Positions 44,881 to 53,113 of a stretch of DNA of 64,000 nt are shown here, piece after piece. Every line of letters begins with the position of its first letter. The first letter of the stretch is position 1. The position numbers were made by a program, and so were the translations under genes. The notes below the pieces were generated by a model. It did no database searches. It saw only the letters and a list, made by a program, of their open reading frames with translations, and had not been told where the DNA came from. Origin of the DNA: Agrobacterium tumefaciens (GTDB taxonomy: Bacteria; Pseudomonadota; Alphaproteobacteria; Rhizobiales; Rhizobiaceae); NCBI GenBank assembly GCA_025559845.1, contig CP048470.1, positions 410,001 through 474,000 of the forward strand, in the 5' to 3' direction.

Positions 44881-44904
44881 TTTTCCATATTATCGATAGG
44901 AAAA
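44881..44904. promoter_or_regulatory. Inverted repeat upstream of the rhodanese gene
   Basis: TTTTCC (44881-44886) and GGAAAA (44899-44904) form a 6-bp inverted repeat with a 12-bp spacer, 70-93 bp upstream of the rhodanese start. The arms resemble those of the palindrome at 49999-50021 but the spacing differs. The 230-bp space up to 45041 otherwise shows only a near-perfect palindrome at 45012-45031 next to the hydrolase stop codon. Confidence 0.3.
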
Positions 44905-45011
44905 GAATAACTCGGTCAAAAACAATCAAAAGGTGAATATGAATACCCTATGGCAATTTACTCCCACAAAAACCCCCATAGGTTGTGCATCACACCGGCA
45001 TCAAACACCCT

Positions 45012-45031
45012 CCAGCGGTTTAAACCGTTGG
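45012..45031. other. Near-perfect 20-bp palindrome after the alpha/beta hydrolase gene
   Basis: CCAGCGGTTT (45012-45021) and AAACCGTTGG (45022-45031) differ from a perfect palindrome at one position. It lies 10 bp beyond the hydrolase stop codon, where a terminator would be expected, but there is no T-run on the minus strand. It could be a weak terminator or a protein-binding site. Confidence 0.3.
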
Positions 45032-45041
45032 CTCAGTATTT

Positions 45042-45659
45042 TTATCGTGGCAGAGCCTCGATATAGGCGCGATATGCGGGCGATAATGTGTGGCGGTCGC
45101 GCCCGATAGCTGGAATGTTTTCGACAGAAACGCTCTTCAATCTGTCGAGCAATCCGTAACCCTGCGACCAGCGTCCGAAGCCGCTGGCAATGTTGATATG
45201 CCCGACATCGCCAAGATTAAGGAGATCGCTGCCCCAGGCCGCGCTCGTTGATGCCAGCTCTTCCGGCTCCATGTAGGGGTCAGACATGCTACCGACAACA
45301 AGGCTCGGAAACGGGAGCGGATCGGTCGGGAACTCACCAAACCGCACGATGCATGGATGGAGCGCCTCGACCTTTTGAAGGTGGGCGGGTGCGACTAACA
45401 ACGCAGCCTTTATCTTGGCAGCAAGGGGACGCGCAGCCATATTGGCGACCAACAGGCAACCAAGGCTATGAGCAACGATGTAGGCGCCGTCACTAGCCGC
45501 GATCGCATCCTCCAGCCTCACCAACCAGTCCTCTAGGACCGGGCACTGCCAATTGTCCTGATCGACCAGGCTCGCGTCCGAATGATCCAGCAGCCAGTGC
45601 CGCTGCCAATGTCCTTCATCCGAACCATTGAGGCCAGGCACGATCAAGGTGGTACACAT
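45042..45659 (-). CDS. Alpha/beta hydrolase, RBBP9/YdeN family
   Basis: 205 residues, usual for the family. The start has CGGAG upstream. Characteristic sequences are LIVPGLNGSDEGHWQRHWLL at the N-terminus, the nucleophile elbow in YIVAHSLGCLLVANMA (catalytic Ser), the aspartate in VGSMSDPYMEPE, and the histidine in LGDVGHINIASGFGRW. These are small cytoplasmic serine hydrolases of mostly unknown substrate. It lies downstream of a DszC-like and a DszB-like gene on the same strand, 241 bp away, with a palindrome at 45715-45724 in that space that is also found near 50 kb. Confidence 0.88.
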   Translation of the reverse strand: MCTTLIVPGLNGSDEGHWQRHWLLDHSDASLVDQDNWQCPVLEDWLVRLEDAIAASDGAYIVAHSLGCLLVANMAARPLAAKIKAALLVAPAHLQKVEALHPCIVRFGEFPTDPLPFPSLVVGSMSDPYMEPEELASTSAAWGSDLLNLGDVGHINIASGFGRWSQGYGLLDRLKSVSVENIPAIGRDRHTLSPAYRAYIEALPR

Positions 45660-45714
45660 GTTTGCTCCGTGGATTGCTTGCGTCCCACAGCCAAGATGAT
45701 GAATTCCACTATTT

Positions 45715-45724
45715 TAGTCGACTA
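45715..45724. promoter_or_regulatory. Palindrome TAGTCGACTA upstream of the hydrolase gene
   Basis: Perfect 10-bp palindrome 56-65 bp upstream of the hydrolase start. Apart from one central base it is the same as the core of the palindrome at 50053-50066 (TAGTCAACTA), so both may be bound by one regulator. Confidence 0.4.
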
Positions 45725-45900
45725 TTACATTTTCATGCGCCCGAGAGATCGGGAAAAAAGCATCCATTCATTTTCAAAAGCATGAAAAAAGCATCGCTTC
45801 AGATTTCCGCGATGAGCGAAACCGGCAAACTAAGTGTGATATCTCCAAGTCGGCGAGACGCTTGCAAGGCGCCTGAAGGCGCCTGCAAGCTCCAATCATG

Positions 45901-47112
45901 TTAGCGAACTGTATGACGCACTTCAGCGGGGTTTTCGGCCGCGCTTTTCCTGATCAGTTCGCGACCAATGATCGTACGGATCATATGGCTCTGCGGCGCA
46001 TGTGCTCTTGCAGTGATCGCATCCCGGTGATGGCGCTCCAGATGATAGTCCCGGCGCAAACCGCGATTGCCGCCAAGCTCTAGTGCAAGATCGGTGATCG
46101 TTACCGCATTCTCGATGACCACATGGCGTACGGCCAGTGCATCGGTTCCGACATTTTTCTTGTCATCAATGTCGCGGCCGACGGAGACCAGGAGGCGTCT
46201 GTTCGCGGCAATCAACACCTCGATTTGCCCGAGCGCTTCCTGAATTCTAGGGATTGATGAAAGTGGTGCGCCGAGGCTCGCCGGCACATGGCCGGTCAGA
46301 TGCTTTATCAGATCATTGCGGGCTGAGACGGCCACGCCATGGTAGACAGCCGCCAGCAGGACAAAAAAGTTATACCCGTCGACCTCATCCCGACGAAGAG
46401 GCTCACTCGCCGGCTGCTCGGCAACGACGTTTTCCAGAGGCACGCGGACGTCATTTAAAAGCAAGTCATCACTCGCGGTCGCAAACATGCCCGTCGCGTC
46501 CCAGGCCTTCTCACGGCCGATACCATCGAGGTCCAGAGGAACCAGCAACTGGATCAGTCGCGGTGTCTCCTCAACCGTCGTCGCCAGAACGATCGCCCAT
46601 TTCAGACCGGGTAGCCCGGTTACGAAACTCTTGCGACCGTTGACGACCCAAGCGTCTCCGTCGATGCGCGCGACCGTCTCTGGCAATCCACCGTGGGCTG
46701 GAGAACCAATGCCTGGCTCGGCCTGTGCATTATTGAGCAAAGCCGGTCCGGAAAGATTTGCCGTCAAGACTTTGGCAGCAAGAACATCAGGCCACTTGCC
46801 GCGGCGGATGCTGCCGTGAACACTATAATGCATCGCAAGAACAAGGGCGGTAGAGGGGTCACCTTCAGCAATCGCTGCGATGACAGCCTGGGCTGTCTCG
46901 ATCCCTTCGCCCCACCCCCCGGTTTCCTTAGACTGGATCAGGCTGAGAAGGCCTGACCTGAAAAGCTCGATAAAATTCTCTGCAGGAAATTCCCCTGTCC
47001 TGTCGTGAGCGGCTGCGGTCTTACCGAAGCCCTCAGCAAGCGATCTGGCAATATCGATCGGGTCTAAAGTGGGCCTTTGTGACGGCGCCACAGCGGAAAT
47101 CAGGGCCGTCAT
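45901..47112 (-). CDS. Acyl-CoA dehydrogenase-fold flavin monooxygenase, SfnB/DszC-like
   Basis: 403 residues. The fold pattern of acyl-CoA dehydrogenases is complete: LFRSGLLSLIQSKETGGWGE, the central domain with NAQAEPGIGSPAHGGLPETV and WVVNGRKSFVTGLPGLKWAI, and a C-terminal helical bundle ending LALELGGNRGLRRDYHLERH. DszC, a flavin-dependent monooxygenase of dibenzothiophene desulfurisation, belongs to this group (417 residues). The catalytic acid of true dehydrogenases is not evident. Its ATG overlaps the stop of the DszB-like gene (ATGA), so the two proteins are made together, and oxidation of an organosulfur compound is the best-supported role. Confidence 0.83.
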   Translation of the reverse strand: MTALISAVAPSQRPTLDPIDIARSLAEGFGKTAAAHDRTGEFPAENFIELFRSGLLSLIQSKETGGWGEGIETAQAVIAAIAEGDPSTALVLAMHYSVHGSIRRGKWPDVLAAKVLTANLSGPALLNNAQAEPGIGSPAHGGLPETVARIDGDAWVVNGRKSFVTGLPGLKWAIVLATTVEETPRLIQLLVPLDLDGIGREKAWDATGMFATASDDLLLNDVRVPLENVVAEQPASEPLRRDEVDGYNFFVLLAAVYHGVAVSARNDLIKHLTGHVPASLGAPLSSIPRIQEALGQIEVLIAANRRLLVSVGRDIDDKKNVGTDALAVRHVVIENAVTITDLALELGGNRGLRRDYHLERHHRDAITARAHAPQSHMIRTIIGRELIRKSAAENPAEVRHTVR

Positions 47113-48140
47113 GCAACTGCCCTTTCATTCGCCAGAACAAAACGGTCATCGATCCAGGTGTGAATGTCGAAGTTGTCCTCAAGGAAACCCCATTCGTGCA
47201 GGAAATCCTTGTAGTGGCTAATGGCCGTTACGAGTTCCTTGTCGAGGCCAAGGCCAAGATGGCGATGAACATCGGGGCCATTGGCAGCCAGAACCTGTTC
47301 TTCAGTGGCACCGGCTTCGCGCGCTATGAAGCGTCTTGTCTCTTCCGGGTGCTCTTCTGCCCAGACAGACGCCTTGCGGATTGCGTCAACCAGGCGCTCG
47401 ACAAGGTCCGGACGTTCATCGGCCAGGCGAGCATCAACTGTCAGAACCCTCGGCGAACCCGAATTGATACGGATGTTCGGGTCGGAATGAAACCCGAACT
47501 CAATCACCTGGACTGCGCCAATCAGATTTGCGACAGAAACACCGGCGGTCCCTTTGACAAAGATCGCATCGACCTCGCCGCGCAAGAGTGCAGCGATCTC
47601 CTCTCCAAACGATTGTCGGCGCTTCAGACCGAACAGCGAAGGTCCCTCCTGCGTTTCCAACACGGAATGGTCCTGGACGATATCGATGAGCTCAACATCG
47701 CCGATCCGCAAACCTCCAAGAGACAAGGCCGAGACGATGCCCTTCAGCGCCGTTGCGCGCATGAAATCGACAATGCCCTCCGGCCTGCGCGGTACGCCAA
47801 CGCGGCGCCCTGCTAGATCAGCAACCGTTCGAATACCTGTTTGCGGCAGCGTAATGATTGCCTGAAACTCGTCCGTCCATGTAATGCCGACAAGACGTGT
47901 ATCGCGTCCTTCCGATCGGGCGCGGATGGGCGGAACGTTGCCACCGTGCCTGAATGACCATTCCAGCGTGTGGTTGAAATGGCTTTGCCTGATGGAACGA
48001 TCCGGCGAATCGATGATCGATTTCAGGGCAATACCGACATCGCCAAAGGCCTTTTCGAGATAACCAAGCTGGACGGCCAGACCGACCGGGGTCGGAACCG
48101 GGCAGCGCGTATACCAGATTTCAGATAGTGGAGTGCTCAT
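47109..48140 (-). CDS. DszB-like desulfinase homologue (NitT/TauT binding-protein fold, cytoplasmic)
   Basis: 343 residues from the ATG at 48140 (AAGGG 7 nt upstream). The fold is that of NitT/TauT binding proteins, but there is no signal peptide; coding starts at once with MSTPLSEIWYTRCPVPTPVG. It resembles 2'-hydroxybiphenyl-2-sulfinate desulfinase DszB throughout: YTRCPVP against YSNCPVP, SHFNHTLEWSFRHGGNVPP against the DszB His60-Arg70 region, ADLAGRRVGV, and RPDLVERLVDAI. DszB's catalytic Cys27, His60 and Arg70 correspond to C13, H54 and R64, and the His-to-Arg spacing of 10 is identical. It is coupled to a DszC-like gene. It probably cleaves a sulfinate to sulfite; an automatic label of sulfonate-binding protein would miss this. 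Confidence 0.75.
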   Translation of the reverse strand: MSTPLSEIWYTRCPVPTPVGLAVQLGYLEKAFGDVGIALKSIIDSPDRSIRQSHFNHTLEWSFRHGGNVPPIRARSEGRDTRLVGITWTDEFQAIITLPQTGIRTVADLAGRRVGVPRRPEGIVDFMRATALKGIVSALSLGGLRIGDVELIDIVQDHSVLETQEGPSLFGLKRRQSFGEEIAALLRGEVDAIFVKGTAGVSVANLIGAVQVIEFGFHSDPNIRINSGSPRVLTVDARLADERPDLVERLVDAIRKASVWAEEHPEETRRFIAREAGATEEQVLAANGPDVHRHLGLGLDKELVTAISHYKDFLHEWGFLEDNFDIHTWIDDRFVLANERAVA

Positions 48141-48209
48141 CGCTTGACCCTTCATGACAGGCGGAACATCGACAGTGTCTAATGTCCGCGAATAGACCAT
48201 TTACTGAAG

Positions 48210-48230
48210 GCCCGCCGTTACCGGGCGGGC
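48210..48230 (-). other. Intercistronic stem-loop between binding protein and DszB-like gene
   Basis: GCCCGCC (48210-48216) pairs with GGCGGGC (48224-48230) around a 7-nt loop, 17 bp after the binding-protein stop codon on the minus strand. No T-run follows, so partial read-through into the DszB-like gene is expected. Confidence 0.5.
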
Positions 48231-48246
48231 GATATTGCTGTTGAGC

Positions 48247-49854
48247 TCAGGACGCAACGATGTGCGCAAAGGCAAGGCTTCCTGAGACCCCTTCGGCCCC
48301 GACCGTGTGGCCCGATATCCGTTTGTTGAAGATGGTAATCTCAGGGGCCGCGACGATATCGATCGCAGGGACATCCTCGATCAGGATCTGCTGGATCTCT
48401 TTCCACTGGGCAACGCGTTTGACCGGATCAATTTCGACCGCCGCCGCTTCCAGCAGGGAATCAACCTTCGGGTTGCTGTAGGCCGCACCATTGGAAAAAG
48501 GCACGCCTTTCTTGAAGTTCTTTGACCAATAAAGACGCTGAACACCAACCGTCGGATCGAACAAATTGCTCATGCCCTCATAGGCAAAATCGAAATCGCG
48601 ATCGGTGTAGATGCGTTTCGTATAGGTCGCGAAGTCCTGGGTACGCACCGTGACATCAATGCCGACCTTCGCCAAAGCCTGACGGATATAATCCGCTCCG
48701 CGCGGATAAGCCTCGGTACTCGGAACGTAATCCAGATTGAGCTTGAAGCGAATGCCGTTCGCGTCTCGTTTGTAGCCTGCATCATCCAGCAGCGCTTCCG
48801 CAGTCTTGAGATCGATCGGATAGGTTTTCAGATCGTCGACAAACCATCGCGTCAGCTTTGGGTTGATGGGCCCGGTGATCGGCGATCCGTATCCGTAATT
48901 GACAGTATTGAAGATGACGTTGCGATCAATCACATGGGCAAACGCGCGACGGACGCGCACGTCCTTGAACACCTCTTTTTCGAGATTGAATTCAACGCGG
49001 CTGATGGAATTTGAGTACTGATAACCATTGGTCTCAAAGGCCAGGTCCGGCAATTCCTTCAGGCGATCAAGGTCGCTGTAGGCCACCGGTGTGCTTGGCG
49101 CGAGATCGATCTCGCCAGTTTCGATCGCAATGGCTCGGGCGGCCGCATCGGGAATGAAACGAACGATAAGCTGATCCAGATAGGGGCGTGGCGCATCCCA
49201 ATAGTCTGGATTGCGCTCATAAACGACATGGCTGCCACGCACCCACGCCTTGAATTTAAACGCTCCCGTGCCGATTGGTGCCAGATTGACCGGGTTTTCG
49301 GTCACCTTCGTTCCTTCATAGAGATGCTTGGGCACGATCGGCGATTCCGCAGCGGCGAGCGCGGTGATCAGGTAGGGTGCGGGCTTCGATAGAACCAAGA
49401 CTGCCGTCAGCTCGTCCGGAGTTTCCACATCCGTCAAATTCAGGAACGTGTTGCGCCCGCGCGGATGGACCTCCTTGAGGGTCCGGATTGAGAACGCGAC
49501 ATCGGCAGCGGTAAACGGCTTGCCATCATGCCACTTTACACCAGACCTCAGATTGAAGGTGTATCGCAGGCCATCGTCACTGATCGCCCAGGACTTCGCA
49601 AGAAGTGGTTGGGGGTTGAGGTCGAAGTCGTAGGTCAAGAGCCCCTCGGTGACCTTCGGCGATACATAGACGGAGTTGTAGGCGGTGTGGGCGATCGTTG
49701 TCAGAACAGGTGGCTCGGATGATATCAGCAACGTCGCAGTGCCGCCGCGTGCCGGCTCAGCGGCACCCACCTTCAAACCCGACATTGATGCCGCGCCGAG
49801 CGCGACCGACGCCAGAAGGAAACTCCGTCTCGTCGTGCGATTGAAATCAGTCAT
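48247..49854 (-). CDS. Peptide-type ABC transporter substrate-binding protein with Tat signal (organosulfur cluster, 1)
   Basis: 535 residues from the ATG at 49854 (AAGGAGAG 8 nt upstream); a longer frame from 49908 lacks support. The N-terminus MTDFNRTTRRSFLLASVALG is a twin-arginine export signal (TRRSFLL), so the protein is exported folded. The SBP_bac_5 body shows SVYVSPKVTEGLLTYDFDLN, RYTFNLRSGVKWHDGKPFTA and GTGAFKFKAW. It is divergent from the permease and ATPase genes at 50086-54026 and very likely feeds them. It closely resembles the binding proteins at 58836 and 61092. Confidence 0.88.
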   Translation of the reverse strand: MTDFNRTTRRSFLLASVALGAASMSGLKVGAAEPARGGTATLLISSEPPVLTTIAHTAYNSVYVSPKVTEGLLTYDFDLNPQPLLAKSWAISDDGLRYTFNLRSGVKWHDGKPFTAADVAFSIRTLKEVHPRGRNTFLNLTDVETPDELTAVLVLSKPAPYLITALAAAESPIVPKHLYEGTKVTENPVNLAPIGTGAFKFKAWVRGSHVVYERNPDYWDAPRPYLDQLIVRFIPDAAARAIAIETGEIDLAPSTPVAYSDLDRLKELPDLAFETNGYQYSNSISRVEFNLEKEVFKDVRVRRAFAHVIDRNVIFNTVNYGYGSPITGPINPKLTRWFVDDLKTYPIDLKTAEALLDDAGYKRDANGIRFKLNLDYVPSTEAYPRGADYIRQALAKVGIDVTVRTQDFATYTKRIYTDRDFDFAYEGMSNLFDPTVGVQRLYWSKNFKKGVPFSNGAAYSNPKVDSLLEAAAVEIDPVKRVAQWKEIQQILIEDVPAIDIVAAPEITIFNKRISGHTVGAEGVSGSLAFAHIVAS

Positions 49855-49998
49855 GTGATATTCTCTCCTTTTGAGCGGTAAAAACCGGCAAACCAAACGC
49901 TGGCGCATTGAGAGAAGTTTCTTTCGTCATTGGGAGCCCTCGCGCCAAAAAACGCTACAGCTCCCATTTTGTAGAAATTATCTTTTCTTATGCGGGTT

Positions 49999-50021
49999 AT
50001 TTTCTGTAATTTACGGAAAAT
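49999..50021. promoter_or_regulatory. 23-bp near-perfect palindrome in the divergent promoter region
   Basis: ATTTTCTGTAA (49999-50009) and TTACGGAAAAT (50011-50021) flank a central T and differ from perfect symmetry at one position pair. It lies 145-167 bp upstream of the binding-protein start and 65-87 bp upstream of the permease start. A dimeric regulator, perhaps the LysR protein at 56424, is the likely ligand. Confidence 0.5.
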
Positions 50022-50052
50022 AATTCCATTACTCTTTGACAAATTCCATAAA

Positions 50053-50066
50053 ATTAGTCAACTAAT
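50053..50066. promoter_or_regulatory. Palindrome ATTAGT-CA-ACTAAT just upstream of the permease gene
   Basis: Perfect 6-bp inverted repeat with a 2-bp centre, beginning 11 bp after a TTGACA hexamer (50036-50041) that could be the -35 element of the permease promoter; the palindrome would then cover the -10 region. Its core matches the palindrome at 45715-45724. Suggests repression of the transporter operon. Confidence 0.45.
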
Positions 50067-50085
50067 GACGCACTCCTGATGGAGC

Positions 50086-51108
50086 ATGAGCGACTTGGAC
50101 GGTTACGGATGGGAGCCGATGTCAAATTCGAAACGGATTTTCTCTCAGGCACGTCGTGTCGCCATTCAGGCGGTTCCGACAGTCCTTGGAATTGTCATTC
50201 TGAACTTCTCTCTGCTGCAACTTGCACCGGGCGACGCAGCCGATGTCCTCGCTGCTGAAGCTGGTTCGGCGACGGTCGAGACCATGGCCGAAATCCGCTC
50301 CCGCTTCGGACTGGATCTGCCTGTTCTTCATCAGCTGATGAACTATCTGGGCAATCTGGCGCAGTTCAGCCTCGGTTATTCTCCGCGCTACGGCATGCCT
50401 GTTGCAGATCTCATCGGTCAGAGACTACCCGGGACCCTTGCGCTGATGGGCGCAGCACTCGGAATCGCCATTGTCGCAGGCGTATTCCTTGGTGCGATCA
50501 TGGCGCTTTTCTCCGGCAAGCTGCCAGACCGGATTATCTCGATTGGATCACTGATCTTCTATTCTGTACCGGGGTTCTGGATCGGGTTAATGCTGATCCT
50601 GACATTTTCCGTGAAGCTCGGCTGGCTTCCGTCGGGTGGGGACAGCACGATTGGTAGCAGTCTCACGGGCTTCGACGCGGTCGTCGACAGAGCCCGCTAT
50701 ATCGTCCTACCGGCTTTGTCGCTCGCCTTATATTTTCTGGCGATCTATGCGCGGCTGACCCGCGCCGCGATGCTGGAGGTCAAATCACAGGATTACGTCC
50801 GCACGGCACGCGCGAAGGGTGTTTCGCCCTGGCGGCTGACAATTCGCCATATCCTGCGCAATGCACTCATTCCAATCACCACGATGGCCGGCATGCATAT
50901 TGGCGGCCTGCTTGGCGGCGCCGTCGTCGTCGAGACAGTCTTCAGTTGGCCAGGCCTCGGTCGACTGGCGTTCGAAGCCGTCATGGCCCGCGACTTCAGT
51001 GTCCTGCTTGGCATCCTGCTCCTGTCCTCTCTGGTCGTCATCGTCGTTAATGCAGCCGTAGACCTCCTGCAGGCATGGCTAGACCCTCGCATTGGAGAAA
51101 GCCGATGA
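50086..51108 (+). CDS. Peptide-type ABC transporter permease, DppB-like (organosulfur cluster)
   Basis: 340 residues from the ATG at 50086 (GGAGC just upstream); an ATG at 50119 with GGGAG close by gives 329 residues and a more usual DppB N-terminus, so the start is open. Six membrane helices, LLQLAPGDAADVLAAEAGSA (the DppB PGD motif region), an EAA loop at LEVKSQDYVRTARAKGVSPW, and the C-terminal WLDPRIGESR. It opens an operon that runs through DppC, two ATPases, an aldo-keto reductase and a DszC-like enzyme to a LysR gene. Confidence 0.9.
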   Translation: MSDLDGYGWEPMSNSKRIFSQARRVAIQAVPTVLGIVILNFSLLQLAPGDAADVLAAEAGSATVETMAEIRSRFGLDLPVLHQLMNYLGNLAQFSLGYSPRYGMPVADLIGQRLPGTLALMGAALGIAIVAGVFLGAIMALFSGKLPDRIISIGSLIFYSVPGFWIGLMLILTFSVKLGWLPSGGDSTIGSSLTGFDAVVDRARYIVLPALSLALYFLAIYARLTRAAMLEVKSQDYVRTARAKGVSPWRLTIRHILRNALIPITTMAGMHIGGLLGGAVVVETVFSWPGLGRLAFEAVMARDFSVLLGILLLSSLVVIVVNAAVDLLQAWLDPRIGESR

Positions 51109-52118
51109 GTTCCACGAACACCACCGCACTCCTGCACGCTCCCGAGATCACCGCTCAGGCAAAGGCCGGCACACTCGACACCCAAAACGCCTTGCCCCCC
51201 AAGGACGACAAAACCTGGCCTTACCTTCATGCCCCTGACGCCCTGTCGGCCAGGACCGCATCGGTACCGCGCAGAGGATTGCGTCGTGAAATCAAGGTCT
51301 TTCTGAAAAACCCGAATGCGATTGTCGGGTTGCTCTTCCTTGCCACCGTAATCGTCACCGCACTTCTCGCCCCGCTTGTCTATCCCGGCGATCCCCTGGA
51401 GATGGTAGCGCGTCCGTTCCTGTGGCCCGGTCAGAACGGAGCCTTTCCGCTTGGCACGGATTCCATGGGCCGCGATGTGCTGGCCGGGATTGTACATGGT
51501 GCGCGCATCTCTTTGACCGTCGGCGTCGTTGCCACGCTGATCGGGCTCACGATCGGCATTTCGGTCGGCGCCTTTGCCGGGTACTTCGGCGGTGTCATTG
51601 ATGACGTCCTCGTTAAGCTGATCGAAATCTTCCAGACGTTGCCAAATTTCGTACTGCTCGTTGTACTCGTCGCCATTGCCCAGCCATCCGTCACAACGGT
51701 GACCTCCGCAATCGGTATCATTACCTGGCCCTTGGTCGCCCGGCTGACGCGCGCCGAATTCCGCGCAATCCGCGAAAAAGATTACGTCCTGGCGGCCCGC
51801 AGCCTGGGATACGGACACGCGCGCATTGTCTTCACCGAAATCCTGCCCAACGCCCTGCCTCCCATCATCGTGACGTCATCTGTCATGGTCGCCGGTGCGA
51901 TCCTGATGGAAGCAGCACTGTCCTTTATGGGTCTCGGCGACCCCAACCGTGTCTCCTGGGGTTCGATGATCGGATCCGGACGCGACGTGATCAGAACCGC
52001 CTGGTATCTCACCGCACTGCCGGGCCTTGCCATCGTCTTCACCGTCATATCGCTGAACCTCATCAGTGACGGGCTGAACGACGCACTCAATCCCCGCTTT
52101 TCGGAGGAACGCAGTTGA
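51105..52118 (+). CDS. Peptide-type ABC transporter permease, DppC-like (organosulfur cluster)
   Basis: 337 residues from the ATG at 51105, which overlaps the DppB stop (ATGA) and has GGAGAA upstream; ten extra residues of the open frame lie within DppB. An unusually long N-terminal cytoplasmic region of about 65 residues precedes the first helix. Then come NGAFPLGTDSMGRDVLAGIV (the DppC motif), five further helices and the EAA loop at REKDYVLAARSLGYGHARIV. It overlaps the next ATPase gene (TTGA). Confidence 0.9.
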   Translation: MSSTNTTALLHAPEITAQAKAGTLDTQNALPPKDDKTWPYLHAPDALSARTASVPRRGLRREIKVFLKNPNAIVGLLFLATVIVTALLAPLVYPGDPLEMVARPFLWPGQNGAFPLGTDSMGRDVLAGIVHGARISLTVGVVATLIGLTIGISVGAFAGYFGGVIDDVLVKLIEIFQTLPNFVLLVVLVAIAQPSVTTVTSAIGIITWPLVARLTRAEFRAIREKDYVLAARSLGYGHARIVFTEILPNALPPIIVTSSVMVAGAILMEAALSFMGLGDPNRVSWGSMIGSGRDVIRTAWYLTALPGLAIVFTVISLNLISDGLNDALNPRFSEERS

Positions 52119-53113
52119 CCCCTTTGGTGGAAGTCCAGGATCTGTCCGTTGGCTTTGGCACGGCACAGCCCGTAAAAGGTGTGAGCTTCAAGGTGCACTC
52201 CGGTGAGATGTTGGCAATCGTTGGCGAAAGCGGTTCAGGTAAGTCCCTGACGGCCCTCTCTCTGATTGGACTGTTGCCATCGAACGCAAAGATCGGTGGC
52301 CGCATTTTACTGGAAGGTAAGGATCTTTTACCTCTTTCCGAGCGCCGCTGGCGGTCTATTCGCGGCCGAGACATCGGCATGATCTTTCAGGAACCGATGA
52401 CCTCGCTCAACCCTGTGCTGACGGTTGGCGAACAGATCATTGAGGTCCTGCGCATTCACGAGCGCATTAATAAGCACGAGGCGCGCAAACGGGCCATCGA
52501 ACTCCTGGAACTCGTCAACATTCCGGAAGCTCGACGCCGTGTCGACGACTACCCTCATCAGCTTTCAGGGGGCATGCGCCAGCGTGTGATGATCGCCATC
52601 GGCGTCGCCTGCAACCCGAAACTGCTGATCGCCGATGAAGCAACAACAGCGCTCGATGTCACGATACAGGCACAAATCCTCCAGCTCCTCGACAATCTTC
52701 GACGCGATCTCAACATGGCGGTCGTGCTTATCACACACGACCTCGGCATCGTCGCACAATGGGCTGATCGGGTTATGGTAATGTATGCGGGACGAAAGGT
52801 GGAAGAGGGCTTACCGGAGCCCGTGTTCTCCCATCCCTACCATCCCTATACGCGTGGATTGCTTGCCGCCTCGCCAAGAGCAGAGGACGGACAACACTAC
52901 CGAGATGGCCCACTGATCGAAATCCCGGGGTCCATCGTCTCCGCAACGGGTGAACGAGGCTGCGCCTTCCGTCCGCGCTGTCCGGACGCCCGCGGTTTCT
53001 GCGGGCAGTTTGTTCCCCCGCTCCGCTCTATTTCCGAAGGGCGTTATGCCGCCTGCCCGTTTGTGTCCGAAATTTCAGGGGAGGTCTCCGATGGCGCTTT
53101 TGTCAGTGCATAA
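52115..53113 (+). CDS. Peptide-type ABC transporter ATPase, DppD-like
   Basis: 332 residues. The start codon is TTG at 52115, overlapping the DppC stop (TTGA), with GGAGG 8 nt upstream; no ATG fits. Walker A is [12 protein letters not shown] (about 34-45), signature LSGGMRQR, Walker [13 protein letters not shown] (ATT in place of the commoner PTT) and switch [14 protein letters not shown]. The C-terminal oligopeptide-transporter region has [20 protein letters not shown], the cysteine cluster of DppD/OppD that can hold an Fe-S centre. Confidence 0.9.
   Translation: MTPLVEVQDLSVGFGTAQPVKGVSFKVHSGEMLAIVGESGSGKSLTALSLIGLLPSNAKIGGRILLEGKDLLPLSERRWRSIRGRDIGMIFQEPMTSLNPVLTVGEQIIEVLRIHERINKHEARKRAIELLELVNIPEARRRVDDYPHQLSGGMRQRVMIAIGVACNPKLLIADEATTALDVTIQAQILQLLDNLRRDLNMAVVLITHDLGIVAQWADRVMVMYAGRKVEEGLPEPVFSHPYHPYTRGLLAASPRAEDGQHYRDGPLIEIPGSIVSATGERGCAFRPRCPDARGFCGQFVPPLRSISEGRYAACPFVSEISGEVSDGAFVSA

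Noticed and set aside
47109..48140. Annotation as a taurine/sulfonate ABC transporter binding protein
   Set aside because: The fold fits, but there is no signal peptide, no ssu/tau permease or ATPase beside it, and the DszB catalytic residues are kept.
50793..51818. 341-codon frame on the minus strand opposite the permease genes
   Set aside because: Antisense to two permeases with clear motifs and coupled starts.
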